Part shown: positions 34,200-59,967 of the stretch, piece after piece
Layout: every line of letters starts with the position of its first letter
Position numbering within the stretch: position 1 is the stretch's first letter
From: Mesorhabditis belari
Taxonomy: Eukaryota; Nematoda; Chromadorea; Rhabditida; Rhabditidae
Direction: 5' to 3'
DNA length: 64,000 bases
NCBI GenBank assembly: GCA_958450365.1
Contig: CAUEEP010000822.1
Span: 62,001-126,000, forward strand
The notes under the pieces: generated by a model
Told to the model about the DNA's origin: nothing
Databases searched by the model: none
What the model saw: only the letters and a program-made list of their open reading frames with translations
Translations under genes and position numbers: made by a program

Positions 34200-35030
34200 T
34201 TGTATCTGCCGGTTCTTTTTGCCATTGGCAACCTAAAGTTTTTCGTGTTTTTCTCAGCACCAACCCTTCTATTTTGACTATTTTGACTACCATTCGATGC
34301 AAAATTGAATTGCGCGTCGAATGATACCAAAATGAACTCAAAATGTAATATCCACGCAAAGTTAAGAGGCAAAAGGGTAAGAATCGGCCGGGGCTTAGGT
34401 TTTTAGCCAACAACTTTGCGTAGATATTACATTTTGAGTTCATTTTTGTATCATTCGACGCGCAATTTTCTTCTGCATCGAATGATAGACTTGACACAAA
34501 AAATCGCGTTTGGAACAAGCCCAAAGTACCCGGTTAGGCAAAATTACCCGGATAACTTTTTGGAAAAGTTGTCGTTGGATAAGTGGTTGTCGCAGGCTTT
34601 CGAATTCTCTCAAAGTTTCAATTGTTATACAGAGAATTATAGCCCTTAATCTTGGCTACATTTCTCTATGAAAAACTTCCCAATCGTATGTTTGCAACTC
34701 ATTTGACAAGCGCTTGAATGAGATGAGCACGTCGATCTCTATCCGGCGATGTGCCACTATCATTCGATGCAAAATCAAATTGTGCGTCGAATGATACCAA
34801 AATGAACTCAAAATGTAATATTCACGCAAAGTTGTTGGCTAAAAACCTAAACCCCGGCCGATTCTTTCCCTTTTGCCTCATAACTTTGCGTGGATATTAT
34901 ATTTTGAGTTCATTTTGGTATCATTCGACGCGCAATTTTCTTCTGCATCGAATGATAGTTAAAATAGTCAAAATAGAAGGGTTGGTGCTAAGAAAAACAC
35001 AAAAAACTTTAGATTGCCAACGGCAAATGA
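34200..35030. mobile_element. Composite palindrome between the Wnt and tubulin 3' ends
   Basis: The outer arms (CCATTGGCAACCTAAAG at about 34220 and CTTTAGATTGCCAACGG at about 35010) are inverted. Inner blocks at about 34290-34488 and 34750-34970 are themselves palindromes with CATTCGATGCAAAAT, and 34540-34740 holds a relic related to the CAGGGTGA MITE family (GAGAATTATAGCCCTTAAT). It is a nest of at least three elements. Confidence 0.65.
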
Positions 35031-35125
35031 CAAATGACAGATGAATCGACCGATGTTTTCTTTAAAAGTCTAGCATTGACTAGCAGTCTAGTCTAGCATT
35101 GACTATTTGTATTTGTTCTAAAACC

Positions 35126-49118
<13,993 letters not shown>

Positions 49119-49232
49119 CTAGAGCTAACTGAAATTTAGACTCTAGTTAGCTAAGTTAAGTTAGTTAGTTAACTAGTTAGTTAACTAGTTAGTTAACTAG
49201 AGTCTAAATATCTAAATATCTGAATATCTACA

Positions 49233-49804
49233 GGGTGACCAAGAATTACCGCAAGAACTTTTTGAAAAAGTATCTGCAAAATGTCTAATTTTTTCTCAAA
49301 AGTGGCAAGTGTTATATAGAGAATTGTAGCCCTAATTTTCGGCAACATTTATCTCCCAAAAACTTCCCGATTGGACTTATACAACTCATTTAACAAGCGC
49401 TTGAATGCGCGCTAGTCGACATCTCTCCGGCGAATTTGTTATTTGGCCGCTTTTCTCTATTGGTGATTCCAGTTCAGCCAAAATAGTTAAGTGTAATTCT
49501 TAATGTTATTAAGTGATGTTAAACGCTATTTTTGCATTGAAGAAATATTGAAAAGCTTTTCTTAACAATTTTCAATAGAGAAAAGCGGCCAAATAACAGA
49601 TTCGCTGGAGGGAAGTCGACTAGCGCGCATTCAAGCGCTTGTTAAATGAGTTGTATAGGTCCAATCGGGGAGTTTTTGTGAGATAAATGTTGCCGAAAAT
49701 TAGGACTAAAATTCTCTATATAACACTTGTCACTTTTGAGAAAAAATTAGACATTTCCTAGATACTTTTTCAAAAAGTTCTTGCGGTAATTCTTGGTCAC
49801 CCTG
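49233..49804. mobile_element. 572-bp near-perfect fold-back MITE (CAGGGTGACC ends)
   Basis: Ends CAGGGTGACCAAGAATTACC and GGTAATTCTTGGTCACCCTG with TA at 49231-49232 and 49805-49806. Arms pair almost throughout with a centre near 49510. It lies just upstream of the first tubulin exon seen, so it could sit in the tubulin first intron or promoter. Relatives: 5930-6429 and a relic near 34.6 kb. Confidence 0.93.
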
Positions 49805-49930
49805 TAATTCTCTAATTATCTAAATATCTAAATAGCTAATTATCTAATTATCTAATTATCTAATTATCTAATTATCTAATTATCTAATTATCTAATTATC
49901 TAAATAACTAAATATCTAAATATCTAAATA
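49805..49930. repeat. TAATTATC / TAAATATC octamer array
   Basis: About 15 copies of an 8-bp unit. A matching TATCTAAATATCTGAATA stretch stands left of the adjacent MITE (49205-49230), so the MITE was inserted inside or beside this array. Confidence 0.9.
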
Positions 49931-50480
49931 TTCTAAAAAGCCTACATTTCCCCGATAAGGAGTCGACGCCGATCCGACAGTTGACATTGCTCAAGGAAAT
50001 TTGTGAAAACTAGAGTACGGCAGATATAATTACTGTAGCTTTAGGTTTCAAATAGTACAATTAGATGGGTCACCTGCTTTTGAATCTCTTAGCTTTGGGT
50101 GGATCTTCTCTCTTTTCTTCTCTTTTCTTCTCTTTTCTTTTCTTTTCGATTTCTCTTTCAAATCCGCGTTGCCTAGAAGCCGCAAGCACCACAATGGACA
50201 CAAAACGGCATTTTAGATGAGTTTTTCTGACTGACTTCACTAATGGATCCTCTTTTTCGATACTAGAAATACTAGGGAATAGATTTGGTGAGATTAGGGT
50301 TATTGGAATTACGAGTTTTGATGACCGAAAAAGAAATGATGACAAGTTACAGTTAATCGTATGCCAGAGATGTTTCTAATGGAAATTTCGATTCGGAGCA
50401 GACTCGGTTTGGGCAGATCTAGCTCAAGCGTTATAATGTATGCTAAAGCGTTATAATGTATGCTAAAGCGTTATAATGTA

Positions 50481-50664
50481 CTGCGGAAAAGCGTTAAGTT
50501 GCGTAGTTTTTGCCTTTTAGCCCAAATTTGACGTGTCAGCGAGGTCTGATTTGTCGAAATTCGGAATCTACGCATACGATTCCCTTATGGAAATATTTTC
50601 GAAGCTCTACGACCTTGCCTAAGGCCTTTTCCAGCAAAAAAAGGTCGCATTTGTCCCACCCCCC
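50481..50664. mobile_element. Half copy of the 408-bp fold-back MITE
   Basis: Only the centre and right arm remain (GCGTTAAGTTGCGTAG through GTCGCATTTGTCCCACC), with an internal deletion near 50640. Three copies of AAAGCGTTATAATGTATGCT lie directly to its left. Confidence 0.9.
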
Positions 50665-50797
50665 TTAAAGCAATCATTGTGTCCCTTAAAACCGAACAAT
50701 GGCCACAGTAATCCCAAATAAATAAATTTTCTTAATAATCACAATGTTGCATTGAAATTTGATTTGAAATTTGAATTGAAACTTGAAATTTTTGAAA

Positions 50798-50860
50798 ATT
50801 CATAGGCTAATCTTTAGCTCAAAAGTCATGTGCTTTTGAGCTAAAGATTAGCCTATGAAT
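50798..50860. other. Perfect 28-bp hairpin with 7-nt loop
   Basis: ATTCATAGGCTAATCTTTAG plus CTCAAAAG pairs perfectly with the sequence after the loop TCATGTG. A diverged partial copy (AATCTTTAGC, TCATGTGCTTTTG) is near 57650-57680. It may be a tiny fold-back element or a small-RNA precursor; a perfect stem is more typical of the former. Confidence 0.75.
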
Positions 50861-51384
50861 TGGCGCCATCTAAGCATCTTTATTTTCAAAATGATGACAA
50901 ATAACACTTTATCATATCATATTTTTCGTATTTTATTGCATTTTTCGCTATTTTTCGTATTCTATTGCAAATCCTTGTGTTCTTTTTCAAAAAAATCATT
51001 ACAATACTGTAACTAGTTTTTGCAAAAAAAAACTGGAAAAGGGAAAAACATTCAGTGGACGGAATACGGCACAAATTTTACTGCCACAACAAGATGCTCG
51101 TGCTAAAAGTATGATCACATTCGTTGGTCAGCTCAGAAATTTCTCGAGGGCACTGAGTTGGATTGGATCGTTTCTCGAGGGCACTGCTGGAAAGCTTGGT
51201 GTCACGGCAAAAGTTGCCCAAATTGGATATCCAGATCTTGCCTTTTTTTCTCTGCCTATTTTTCTCTGCCATTTCTTTCGAAGTAACATTTCCTGAAACT
51301 CTCCAAGTTTTACGTCTGGCCTAGTGTACATTTTTTTTACGAATTTTCACAAAACTTGCATTTTAAGCGAGCCCAAAATGGAAA

Positions 51385-51728
51385 TGCAAAAGAAGTGGTT
51401 TACTGGGCACCATCGGGATTCGAACCAGCGACCCTCCGCTTACCAACCTGGCCCGCTACCACTGAGCCACAGGGACACCTTCGCCGGGCCCACCAAAGTT
51501 GACCTTTATCCCTCCCTCATTCTTTTTTCTTCCTTTTTCTTTGTCTTTCCTTTTTCTCCTTTGTGTTTCCTATTTCTTCTTGAGCAAAGAATTCCCCGGT
51601 AGCTCAGTGGTAGAGCATTTGGCTGGTAAGCAGAAGGTCGAGGGTTCGATTCTCCTCATTTCCAAATTTTCCAAATTCTTTGCCATTCATTTCTTTACTT
51701 TATTACATAACTGAAAATGTGTTTTGTT
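51385..51728. repeat. Composite repeat with two divergent tRNA-like modules, copy 1
   Basis: A minus-strand module (51404-51480) has A box TGGCTCAGTGG and B box GGTTCGAATCC; a plus-strand module (51593-51665) has TAGCTCAGTGG and GGTTCGATTCT. Both have GGTAAGC in the anticodon-loop position (Thr-like GGT). Acceptor stems do not pair. They stand back to back, separated by a T/C-rich stretch. The same arrangement is at 57110-57432. Confidence 0.8.
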
Positions 51729-52214
51729 CATTGTTCGGTTCAGTTTCCATATGTTCTGGATGATTAAAGACAAAAGAAATCCCATTTTTTCTACTTGGAA
51801 AACACAAAAAAATCGATTTTCAAAAAATCTGTCAAATGGATTTAAAAAATTCTTCTAAATTCATTTTCAGCACATTTTTCTGCATCGAATTGATATTCGA
51901 ACATCAAAATCGAATAGAAAGCGATTTTCTTTGCTTTATTTTACGCGGATGGTGGCCCCTTTTCGCCTTTAAAGTCACCATTGTGTTCCCCTAAAACCCA
52001 AGCATGACTACAGTAATCCCAAAAGTCATCATTGTTTCATTTCTTCTAAAGAAAACTCAAAAAATTTGCCCAAGTCAAGCGATTTTAATCCTTTTGTCTC
52101 CAGAATGGTGAGAAATATCATTTTTTTGGCGTTTTTTGGCGTTCTATTGCTAATCCTTGTGTTCGTTTTTTGAAAAATGATTACAATACTGTAGCTTTGA
52201 GTAAAATGAGCAAC

Positions 52215-53070
52215 TTTAGTATGAGAAAACTTTAAATTTAGGTTTGGATTTAGATTTAGATTTAGATTTAGATTTAGACTAGGCGTGGCTCTTTTATCTT
52301 GCATCCCGAATCTGCTTTCTCTAAATCCTCTAGAGCTTTTTTCGTAAATCGTGTGACTAAAGTTTGGAATGCCCTTCCCGACAAGTTGTGTTTGATCTCC
52401 ACCGTGTCTGATTTTAAAAGGGCTATTTCGTTGCATTTTAAGTGACTTTGTGATCTTTTATCTAGTACATTTTTCATGTCGTTTTCGCACTTTATTTCTT
52501 TCTGAATCAAGTATTTATATTATTTAGATTAGATTTAGATTTAGATTTAGATTAGATTTAGATTTAGATTAGATTTGGATCAGATTTAGTTAGATTTGAT
52601 GGATTTAGATAAATTTAGATTCATGATTGGATTTAGATTTAGATTAGATTTAGATTTAGATTTAGATTAGATTTAGATTAGATTTAGATTAGATTTAGAT
52701 TTAAATTTAGATTTAGATTTAGATTAGATTTAGATTTAGATTTAGATTTAGATTAGATTTAGATTTAGATTTGGATTTAGATTTAGATTTAGATTTAGAT
52801 TTAGATTTAGATTAGATTTAGATTTAGATTTGGATTCAGATTTAGATTAGATTTAGATTTAGATTTAGATTTAGATTTAGATTAGATTAGATTTAAATTT
52901 AGATTTGGATTCAGATTCAGATTTAAATTTAAATTTAGATTCAGATTCAGATTTAGATTTAGATTTAGATTTGGATTTAGATTTAGACTTAAATTTAGAT
53001 TCTAGATTTAAATTTAGATTCTAGATTAGATTAGATTTAAATTTAGATTTAGATTCTAGATTTTAAATAT
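52215..53070. repeat. (GATTTA)n-type array, interrupted by a LINE remnant
   Basis: A short GATTTA run at 52215-52270 and a long irregular one at 52515-53070 with GATTAGATT, AAATTT and TTCAGATT variants. A LINE C-terminal fragment lies between them. Confidence 0.92.
52302..52445 (+). pseudogene. LINE reverse-transcriptase polyprotein C-terminal remnant
   Basis: The plus strand reads FFVNRVTKVWNALPDKLC then SDFKRAISLHFK and a stop at 52443-52445. The pattern F.NRV..VWN.LP followed by FK is typical of the last residues of non-LTR retrotransposon ORF2 proteins. Only the last 47 or so codons are left, as expected for a 5'-truncated insertion. Confidence 0.7.
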
Positions 53071-53754
53071 CGATTTAAATATATTTAAAGCTCTAAACTC
53101 CCTTGAAAAAGTTTCTTTTGAGAAAACTAAAGTTTTTTTTCTGATAAATCAGCACTTAGAGATTTCTTTTCACTAACGATTTCTTTTCACTAACGATTTC
53201 TTTATCGATTTACAACCAAATAAAACTACCTAATGATGGGCGGCACCCCATAAATGTTTACCCCAAAATAGATAAATCAAAAAGAAAATCTGAGCGCTAC
53301 ACTACGAATTTGCTTCTAAAAATCAAAAAACGATCACTTTTATGAAGAAAATGATTGAAAGGTGCGATAAATTGGTTGAAAACGTATTTCGAAAAGATTG
53401 TTGACGTATTTAGACGTACTTTTTTGTTTAGAAGTGAAGAAAATGATTGAAAGTGATCTTTAGGTGGTAAAAGTGAGAAACGGAGATGACACTAGAGTTT
53501 TGAGTGAGTCTTTTTCGTGACAATGGCATAAGAATCCAAATTTCTTTACTTACAGCTATTGCCCGGCTTTTTGGAACAATCATGGCTTCTTGGCAAAAGT
53601 CTCGACTCAAATTTACGAGGCGAGGACTCGAACTCGAGCAAAAAATGGAGAGCTCGCTTTGTAAACGTATTTTGAAAAGATTTTGTTGTTTAGAAGTGGA
53701 TTTTTTGGTGGAAAAAGTAAGAACTTTGATGATACTAGGGCTAGGATCATCCAG

Positions 53755-53965
53755 AGCCGGTGATCCAGACGCCGGAGCCGGCGATCCGGACTCTGGAGCT
53801 GGTGATCCAGATTCCGGGCTGGTGACTAGATTCGGAGCCGGTATCCGGACTCTGGAGCTGGGACAGATTCGGAGCTGGGATCCAGATTCGGGCTGGATCT
53901 AGATTCCGGAGCTGGTGGTCCAGATTCCGGAGCTGGTGATCCAGATTCCGGAGCTGGTGGTCCAG
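53755..53965. repeat. About 21-bp array (GGAGCTGGTGATCCAGATTC)
   Basis: Roughly nine units with indels; open frames on both strands are a consequence of the repeat. Confidence 0.88.
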
Positions 53966-54379
53966 ACTCCAGACCGGATTCGGATCAAAATCATATTTCA
54001 TGCTTTTAATTGTAACTATCTTTTACAAATCTTGTTTTATTTGACAACTATTTATTTGAAAAACAACATTAACAACGAATTTAAAAGTCAAAAACATATA
54101 AACAAAGAAAGTCCATCAACAACAACAATCAACACCAATTCATAACTAACAATCAAAGTCAACAATAGGAAAATTAGAATGCAAAAAAAAATTAATCTTT
54201 TAGAGTCTCAGGAGTTAATCGTTTAAAAAGAAAACGAACTGAGCTGAAAAGACGTTGTGAAAAGACGTTCGGCTGAAGACGCAAGAATGCATAGCTGTTC
54301 CACTTCAAAATTTCTTGTTTTTCAATCTGGAATCCGGAGATTTCCGCTCCGGAATCGGATTTAACGTCAAAAAAAAATT

Positions 54380-54775
54380 CCGGATTGGATTATGGATTGG
54401 ATCGGTTTATGGATCGGATCGGTTTATGGATTGGATCGGATTATGGATCGGATCGGTTTATGGATCGGATCGGATTATGGATTGGATCGGTTTATGGATT
54501 GGATCGGTTTATGGATTGGATCGGTTTATGGATTGGATCGGTTTATGGATTGGATCGGTTTATGGATTGGATCGGATTATGGATTGGATCGGTTTATGGA
54601 TTGGATCGGATTATGGATTGGATCGGTTTATGGATTGGATCGGATTATGGATTGGATCGGTTTATGGATTGGATCGGATTATGGATTGGATCGGTTTATG
54701 GATTGGATCGGATTATGGATTGGATCGGTTTATGGATTGGATCGGATTATGGATTGGATCGAATTATGGTTCGGA
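54380..54775. repeat. 17-bp minisatellite (TTTATGGATTGGATCGG), about 23 copies
   Basis: Two unit types (GGTTTATGG and GGATTATGG) alternate. All three plus-strand frames stay open for more than 120 codons; this is not coding evidence. Confidence 0.95.
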
Positions 54776-55454
54776 TCGTAATCCGGAAAAATGAACCATC
54801 CGATCCGGATTCCGGATTCGGATCTGATGATCCGCGCATCCCTGATTGGAACTATTCATTTTATTGATCCAGGGTTTTTCTGTATTCTCAAATGTATCTC
54901 AATTCTCAGAATCTGTATTCCCAAATGTTTCCCCACAAATCCCTAATTCTAAACGGGCAATAGTGTCGTTTTTCTTCGAACTATTTTTGGCCCAAATTGC
55001 TCTCAGTTCCAGTGACCTTTCTTGCCAGGTTACACGAAATTTGTCGAGGTGAGAATTTCGTGAAGAGAATATCAAAGGTTTTGGTGAAAAGGAGAATCAC
55101 TTTTATTCTCCTTTTCTCATTCTAATAACGAATTTCTCGACTTTGATCACACGAAATTTGTCAAAATGAGAATTTTGCGAAGAATTTGATTCTCTTTTTC
55201 ACCAAATTCCATTCAAATAACGAATTTTTACGTGATTTTTGACTCGTTCAAATGTGGCTTTTTCTCTCTTTTTTTCCCGCTCTCTTTTCCCGTTGTTTTA
55301 TCTAACTGATAAAAGGAAATAGCTTAGTTTGAACTAGAAAGGAATTTATTGGTGAAATAAAAACCGTAGAAAGTGTCTAAAAAGAAGAAAAAAAAAACTG
55401 GCATACTTTTGAATACACAGCTTAGATTTTGAATGCTAAAATTTATAACTAACT
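54776..55454. other. No gene recognised
   Basis: Contains two related segments with ACACGAAATTTGTC and GAGAAT words at about 55030 and 55150, suggesting a degraded duplication. No exon recognised. Confidence 0.4.
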
Positions 55455-55757
55455 AAGCAAAGCAAAGCCAAAGCAAAACCAAAGCCAAAGCCAAAGCAAA
55501 GCCAAAGCAAAGCCAAAGCCAAAGCAAAGCAAAGCCAAAGCAAAGCAAAGCCAAAGCAAAGCCAAAGCAAAGCCAAAGCAAAGCCAAAGCCAAAGCAAAG
55601 CCAAAGCAAAGCAAAGCCAAAGCAAAGCCAAAGCCAAAGCAAAGCAAAGCCAAAGCAAAGCAAAGCCAAAGCAAAGCCAAAGCAAAGCCAAAGCAAAGCC
55701 AAAGCCAAAGCAAAGCCAAAGCCAAAGCTAAAGCAAAGCCAAAGCAAAGCCAAAGCT
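55455..55757. repeat. AAGCAAAGCCA array
   Basis: Words AAAGCA and AAAGCC in irregular order over 300 bp. The complement gives three overlapping Leu/Ala/Phe-rich open frames, all artefacts. Confidence 0.95.
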
Positions 55758-55838
55758 ATCTAAAAGAAAGAATAAGATATGTTCTTTTTGTTAATGAGGT
55801 ATTTGAGCTACCGTAAATACTGTAATAGTACCCCATCC

Positions 55839-56048
55839 CCATAATGACGGTGCGGAGTGTTGCATAGTCTAGCTTTGAACGAGTGTTTCTCGACACTGGT
55901 TTATGCTCCAATGCGCGCTTAGGTGTCAAAAAATAGCCCTGAATTTCAGCCTTTTTTTTGATATCTTAGCGCGCATTGTAGCTTAAACCAGTGTCGAGAA
56001 AAACGCGTTCAAAGCTAGACTACGCAACACTCCGCACCGTCATTATGG
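55839..56048. mobile_element. 210-bp fold-back MITE
   Basis: CCATAATGACGGTGCGGAGT and its complement form the ends; arms pair through TAGTCTAGCTTTGAACG and GTGTCGAGAAA with a centre near 55945. Non-coding. Confidence 0.9.
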
Positions 56049-56534
56049 AGGTGATTACACTATTTATAACTATGTGAGCAAAACAGACAAATTTAAGTTA
56101 TTTATCATTATTCAAACACTACAAAATAATGATTTTGGAGAGTTTTTTTTATGAATACAAATTGCTTTTTTTGTCCAATTACAAATAAATATCTCTTTCC
56201 TAGTAATATGTTGACTCGTTTTATAGCGCAGAAGTGCCAGATTTCGCTACAATACACGATTTTGAAGTAAAAAATTATGATTAGCTATAGTAGGGATCTT
56301 GAAGAGCTCATTTGACAGTACAGTACCTTATTGTAACATAAAAATAATAAGGTAACATTAAAAAAATGTACTTGTTTATAGTACTTGTTTATAGTACTTG
56401 TTTACTGGCAGATTTGTTCTGCTTAGTGTATTTTGAGCCTAAAATCGGTAAACGCTTCTTTTGGCGCAATAAGATCTGCATTTTTCCTTTTTTTTCCTTT
56501 CCTTCCTAGGAAAATTAGAAAATATGTTTCTGCT

Positions 56535-56695
56535 GGAGACTTTTGGAGACTCCTGGAGACTGCTGGAGACTCCTGGAGACTCCTGGAGACTCCTGGAGAC
56601 TCCTGGAGACTGCTGGAGACTCCTGGAGACTCCTGGAGACTCCTGGAGACTCCTGGAGACTCCTGGAGACTGCTGGAGACTCCTGGAGACTTTTG
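56535..56695. repeat. 12-bp array (GGAGACTCCTGG)
   Basis: Thirteen units of GGAGACTCCTGG with a GCTGG variant every few copies. The unit is itself partly palindromic. Confidence 0.95.
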
Positions 56696-57109
56696 GAGGC
56701 ATTTTCTAGCTCGTTTTGCAGCGTTTTTTTAGCTGTAGCTGTTCGAAAATCGGTGGTAAACAGTTCCCTAGGGAGATTTACTAGAGAGAGGCTGGATCTG
56801 AGCGTTTGTCTGAGCACCACTTTATAGAATCGTCTATGAGGAATCTAAATTTGAAATCAAAATCTAACAAATGATTGTTCAGGCGTGTAAAACGTCAATC
56901 GAAAATCTGGCCTAGAAAATTCCACGTCAAATGCGAAAATCTGGGGTCAAATGGTTTAAAACGCTTCTTCTAGAGGGGGAGGAGGGAGGCCTGGTGGTCT
57001 AGTGGATAAATAACGGGAAAAATCGAGAATAAAGTGCACCAGAAGATTTGCGTTCACGGACTTAATCGTTTACGGTTTACGGAATTTAAAAATACACTAT
57101 ATTTGCGCT

Positions 57110-57432
57110 GGAAATGCAAAAGAAAGGTCACCACCGGGATTCGAACCAGCGACCCTCCGCTTATCGACCTAGCCCGCTACCACTGAGCCACAGGGACACC
57201 TTGGTTGGTCCCACCAAAGATGACCTTTATCCCTCCCTCATTCTTTTTTCTTCCTTTTTCTTTCTCTTTCCTTTTTCTTCTTTGTCTTTCCTATTTCTTC
57301 TTGAGCCAAGAATGCCCCGGTAGCTCAGTGGTTAAGCATTTGGCTGGTAAGCAGAAGGTCGAGGGTTCGATTCCTCTCGTTTCCAAATTCTTTGCCATTC
57401 ATTTCTTTACTTTATTACATAACTGGAAATGT
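57110..57432. repeat. Composite repeat with two divergent tRNA-like modules, copy 2
   Basis: Same structure as 51385-51728: minus module at 57127-57201 and plus module at 57313-57384, with the same GGTAAGC loop on the plus side (ATCGACC-type loop on the other). High identity to copy 1 over the whole unit, including the T/C-rich spacer and right flank to GAAATGTGTTTTGTTCATTG, shows that the pair moves or duplicates as one unit. Confidence 0.8.
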
Positions 57433-58430
57433 GTTTTGTTCATTGTTTCTGTTGAGTTTCCAACCAAATTCTTCCCCATTCTAATCCTTCTTTTCACTTA
57501 TCAACCAATTTCATGTGGTTAGGAACAGAAATTTCTGATAAATTTTCGGAGAATCTTCCCAGAATAGCCTAGAATCATTGAATATTTTCTTATTAATCAT
57601 GAAAATTTTGAATTTTTAAAATTTCAATCTTTAGCTCAGCTTCATAGTTCAATCTTTAGCTTAAAACTCATGTGCTTTTGTTTGCGTCACTTAAGCGCAG
57701 TTATTTATCAATTTCCGCAAAAAAAACTATCTAAATTTGACCTTTTGAGGGTATTTTGGGGTAGAAAAAGAGAAAACAAAAATACTGTAAGTAATACTGT
57801 ATAAAGATCATCGAAATATGCCTATAAAGCTCTACATTCTATTAGATTGGAAATTTTTCGACCAGCTTCAACACCAATATTTTGATTTTGAGATTGACCC
57901 AAATGCGATCTGCTTATTGATCTGCTAAATTGAAATCTTTCACTAGCCAACTATCAGGTTCAACCCCTAGTTTCAAATAAAAAGTTCCAAATAAAAGAAG
58001 TGCCCCAGAAAATGGTGTGTTTTCCTCAGCACAGAGTACATTTCAAAGAGCAAATCTCCCTATTACGCTCTAGCACAATCTTGATACTCTCAAGTCTAAG
58101 AAAGGTCGGCTACAAAATGAACTGATGACGACAAATTGCTGGCGGAGTTGTGACGAGATTTGAGTGCACAAAATGAACTATTCTGTACTCGAATTTTTGA
58201 CGTTTTTACGAACATTTCAAAGAGATCAAAAATGGCTGCAGAGAGTACGCGTAAATCTTTACAATCTACGAAATTTTAGAGTACAATGACAGATTTGAAG
58301 AGAAAAGTTCACCAAAATGTAGTGTTGGGGCTATTTTTGCGCTATTCTTAATTAGGTTGAGATCTGGTGCGACTCTCAAACAAATTGTTTTCTAAAACAT
58401 GCTCTTTCTTGACTATAGTAATTTTGCTCA
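57433..58430. other. No gene recognised
   Basis: AT-rich sequence without family resemblance; contains the diverged partial copy of the 50.8-kb hairpin near 57650. Confidence 0.4.
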
Positions 58431-58499
58431 ATATTAAGATTAAGACTTAGGGGAAGACTTGGCTTTGTTTCGAACTTTGACGGTTTGGAGACGCTTTGG

Positions 58500-59160
58500 A
58501 GACGCGAAGTTAACCACTACGGTAAAAGGAAATTGATGGTCACCAAGAAGTCGCCTTTTCAAGCCATTTTGAGGAATCGAACCAGGCAGGGTCGCTCGAG
58601 GACGCTTTGGACTTAAAACCACTACGCCATGGGGGCAGGTGTTTAGGAATCGAACCATAGAGAGTTCTCTTCGGAGCGCTTCGAAAGGCTCTTCAAGCCA
58701 TTTTGGCGTTTAGAGGAATCGAACCATAGAGGGTTCTCTTCGGAGCCGCTTCGAAGGCGCGAACTTAACCGGTTAGAGGAATCGAACCTAAACCACCAAC
58801 TTGCCTCCATGGCGTAGTGGTCCAAAGCGTCCTCGAGCGACCCTCCCTGGTTCGATTCTCGTCGGAGTCGCTTCGAAGACGCGAACTTAACCACTGCGCC
58901 ATGGGGGGAATTTGGTCGCCATTGAGAAGCCGTCTTTTCAAACCATTTTGACGGGTAGAGGAATCGAACTAGGGAGGATCCTCTTCGGAGCTGTTCCAGA
59001 GACGCGAACCCAGCCACTACCCCACGGAAGCAAGTTGGCAACCACTCCTTCGAAGAAGTCGCCTTTTCAAGCCATTTTGGCGGTTAGAGGAATCGAACCA
59101 GGGACGGTTCTCGTCGGAGTCGCTTCGAAGGCGCGAACTTAACCACTGCGCCATGGGGGG
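58500..59160. repeat. Cluster of tRNA-derived (SINE-like) units
   Basis: At least six units, mostly minus strand, with A box ATGGCGCAGTGGTTAAG and B box GGTTCGATTCC. Units start near 58570, 58645, 58715, 58775, 58960 and 59090; one at 58809-58861 is on the plus strand. They share the downstream tail AAGCCATTTTGGCGG and GAGAAGCCGTCTTTTCAAGCC. The long A-box to B-box region suggests a Ser/Leu-type tRNA origin. Confidence 0.8.
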
Positions 59161-59967
59161 GAAGTTGGTCACCTTGAGAAGCCGTCTTTTCAAGCCACTC
59201 TCTTCAAAAATCACTCCAGCAATCAGCTGTCTCTTTTCTTTGACCGAACAAAAGGGGAAAAAGTACAAAAAAGGTGACAAAGATAAAGAAATTTTGATTT
59301 TTTGGGACAAATGCTTCATTTGTCCCAATTTATAAGTCATTTTTGTCAAATTTCCCCTCAAAAATATCAAAATATCATCAAAAACTTTACAAATAAGCTG
59401 AATTTGATAGGTGACAAGTTGGATGGATTAGTTTTTGGAAAAAAATGCATTCAATGCATTGAATTGCATTCAATTAGATTCATTGAAGGCAAGTCTGAAT
59501 CTGATTTCTGACCAGGCTCGGATTTCGCTCACAGACAAAGTAATCCATTTGCAAAAACGTAGCAAATGTTTTCATGGTCTCTAGCTTCTTTTGTACTCTC
59601 AACCATCGTTTTATCTAGCTTCTTTTGGGTCTTAAGTTTTGTAGTTTTGTAGTACTGTAGCTTGTAGAGTAAAAGTCGAATGCTAAGTACTGGAGTAGAG
59701 AAGTTAAGGCTTGAGCACTGCACTTGAGCATTGACAGCACTAAACAAAACTTGAGTACAAAACATTGGCATTTAAATTTTCCGGATTCTTTTCTGTGCTC
59801 TAGCTACAAAATATCTAAGTGTTCAAGTGTCTAGATGAGCTTAAACTTGAGTGTTTTCTTCTCGAACAATCCGTTTTCTAATATCCCGTAATCTATCTAT
59901 CCGTATCTACTTTTTATCTAGCTTCGATGAAAATTGGAGAAAAAGTGGATAGATTATTGACATTGAT
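59161..59967. other. No gene recognised
   Basis: The first 200 bp (through TCAAATTTCCCCTCAAAAAT) recur at about 63440-63620, so they are the flank of the SINE-like cluster. The rest shows nothing recognisable. Confidence 0.45.

Noticed and set aside
51960..51985. ATG followed by GTGACT on the minus strand as the missing tubulin initiator exon
   Set aside because: The sequence belongs to a locally repeated segment (also near 50675 and 52030), and nothing else supports a tubulin start there.
54315..54867. Three overlapping plus-strand open frames of 129-160 codons
   Set aside because: Products of the 17-bp minisatellite; no start context, no family and equal openness in all frames.
56985..57010. 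tRNA A box (TGGTGGTCTAGTGGATAA)
   Set aside because: No B box at the right distance and no cloverleaf.
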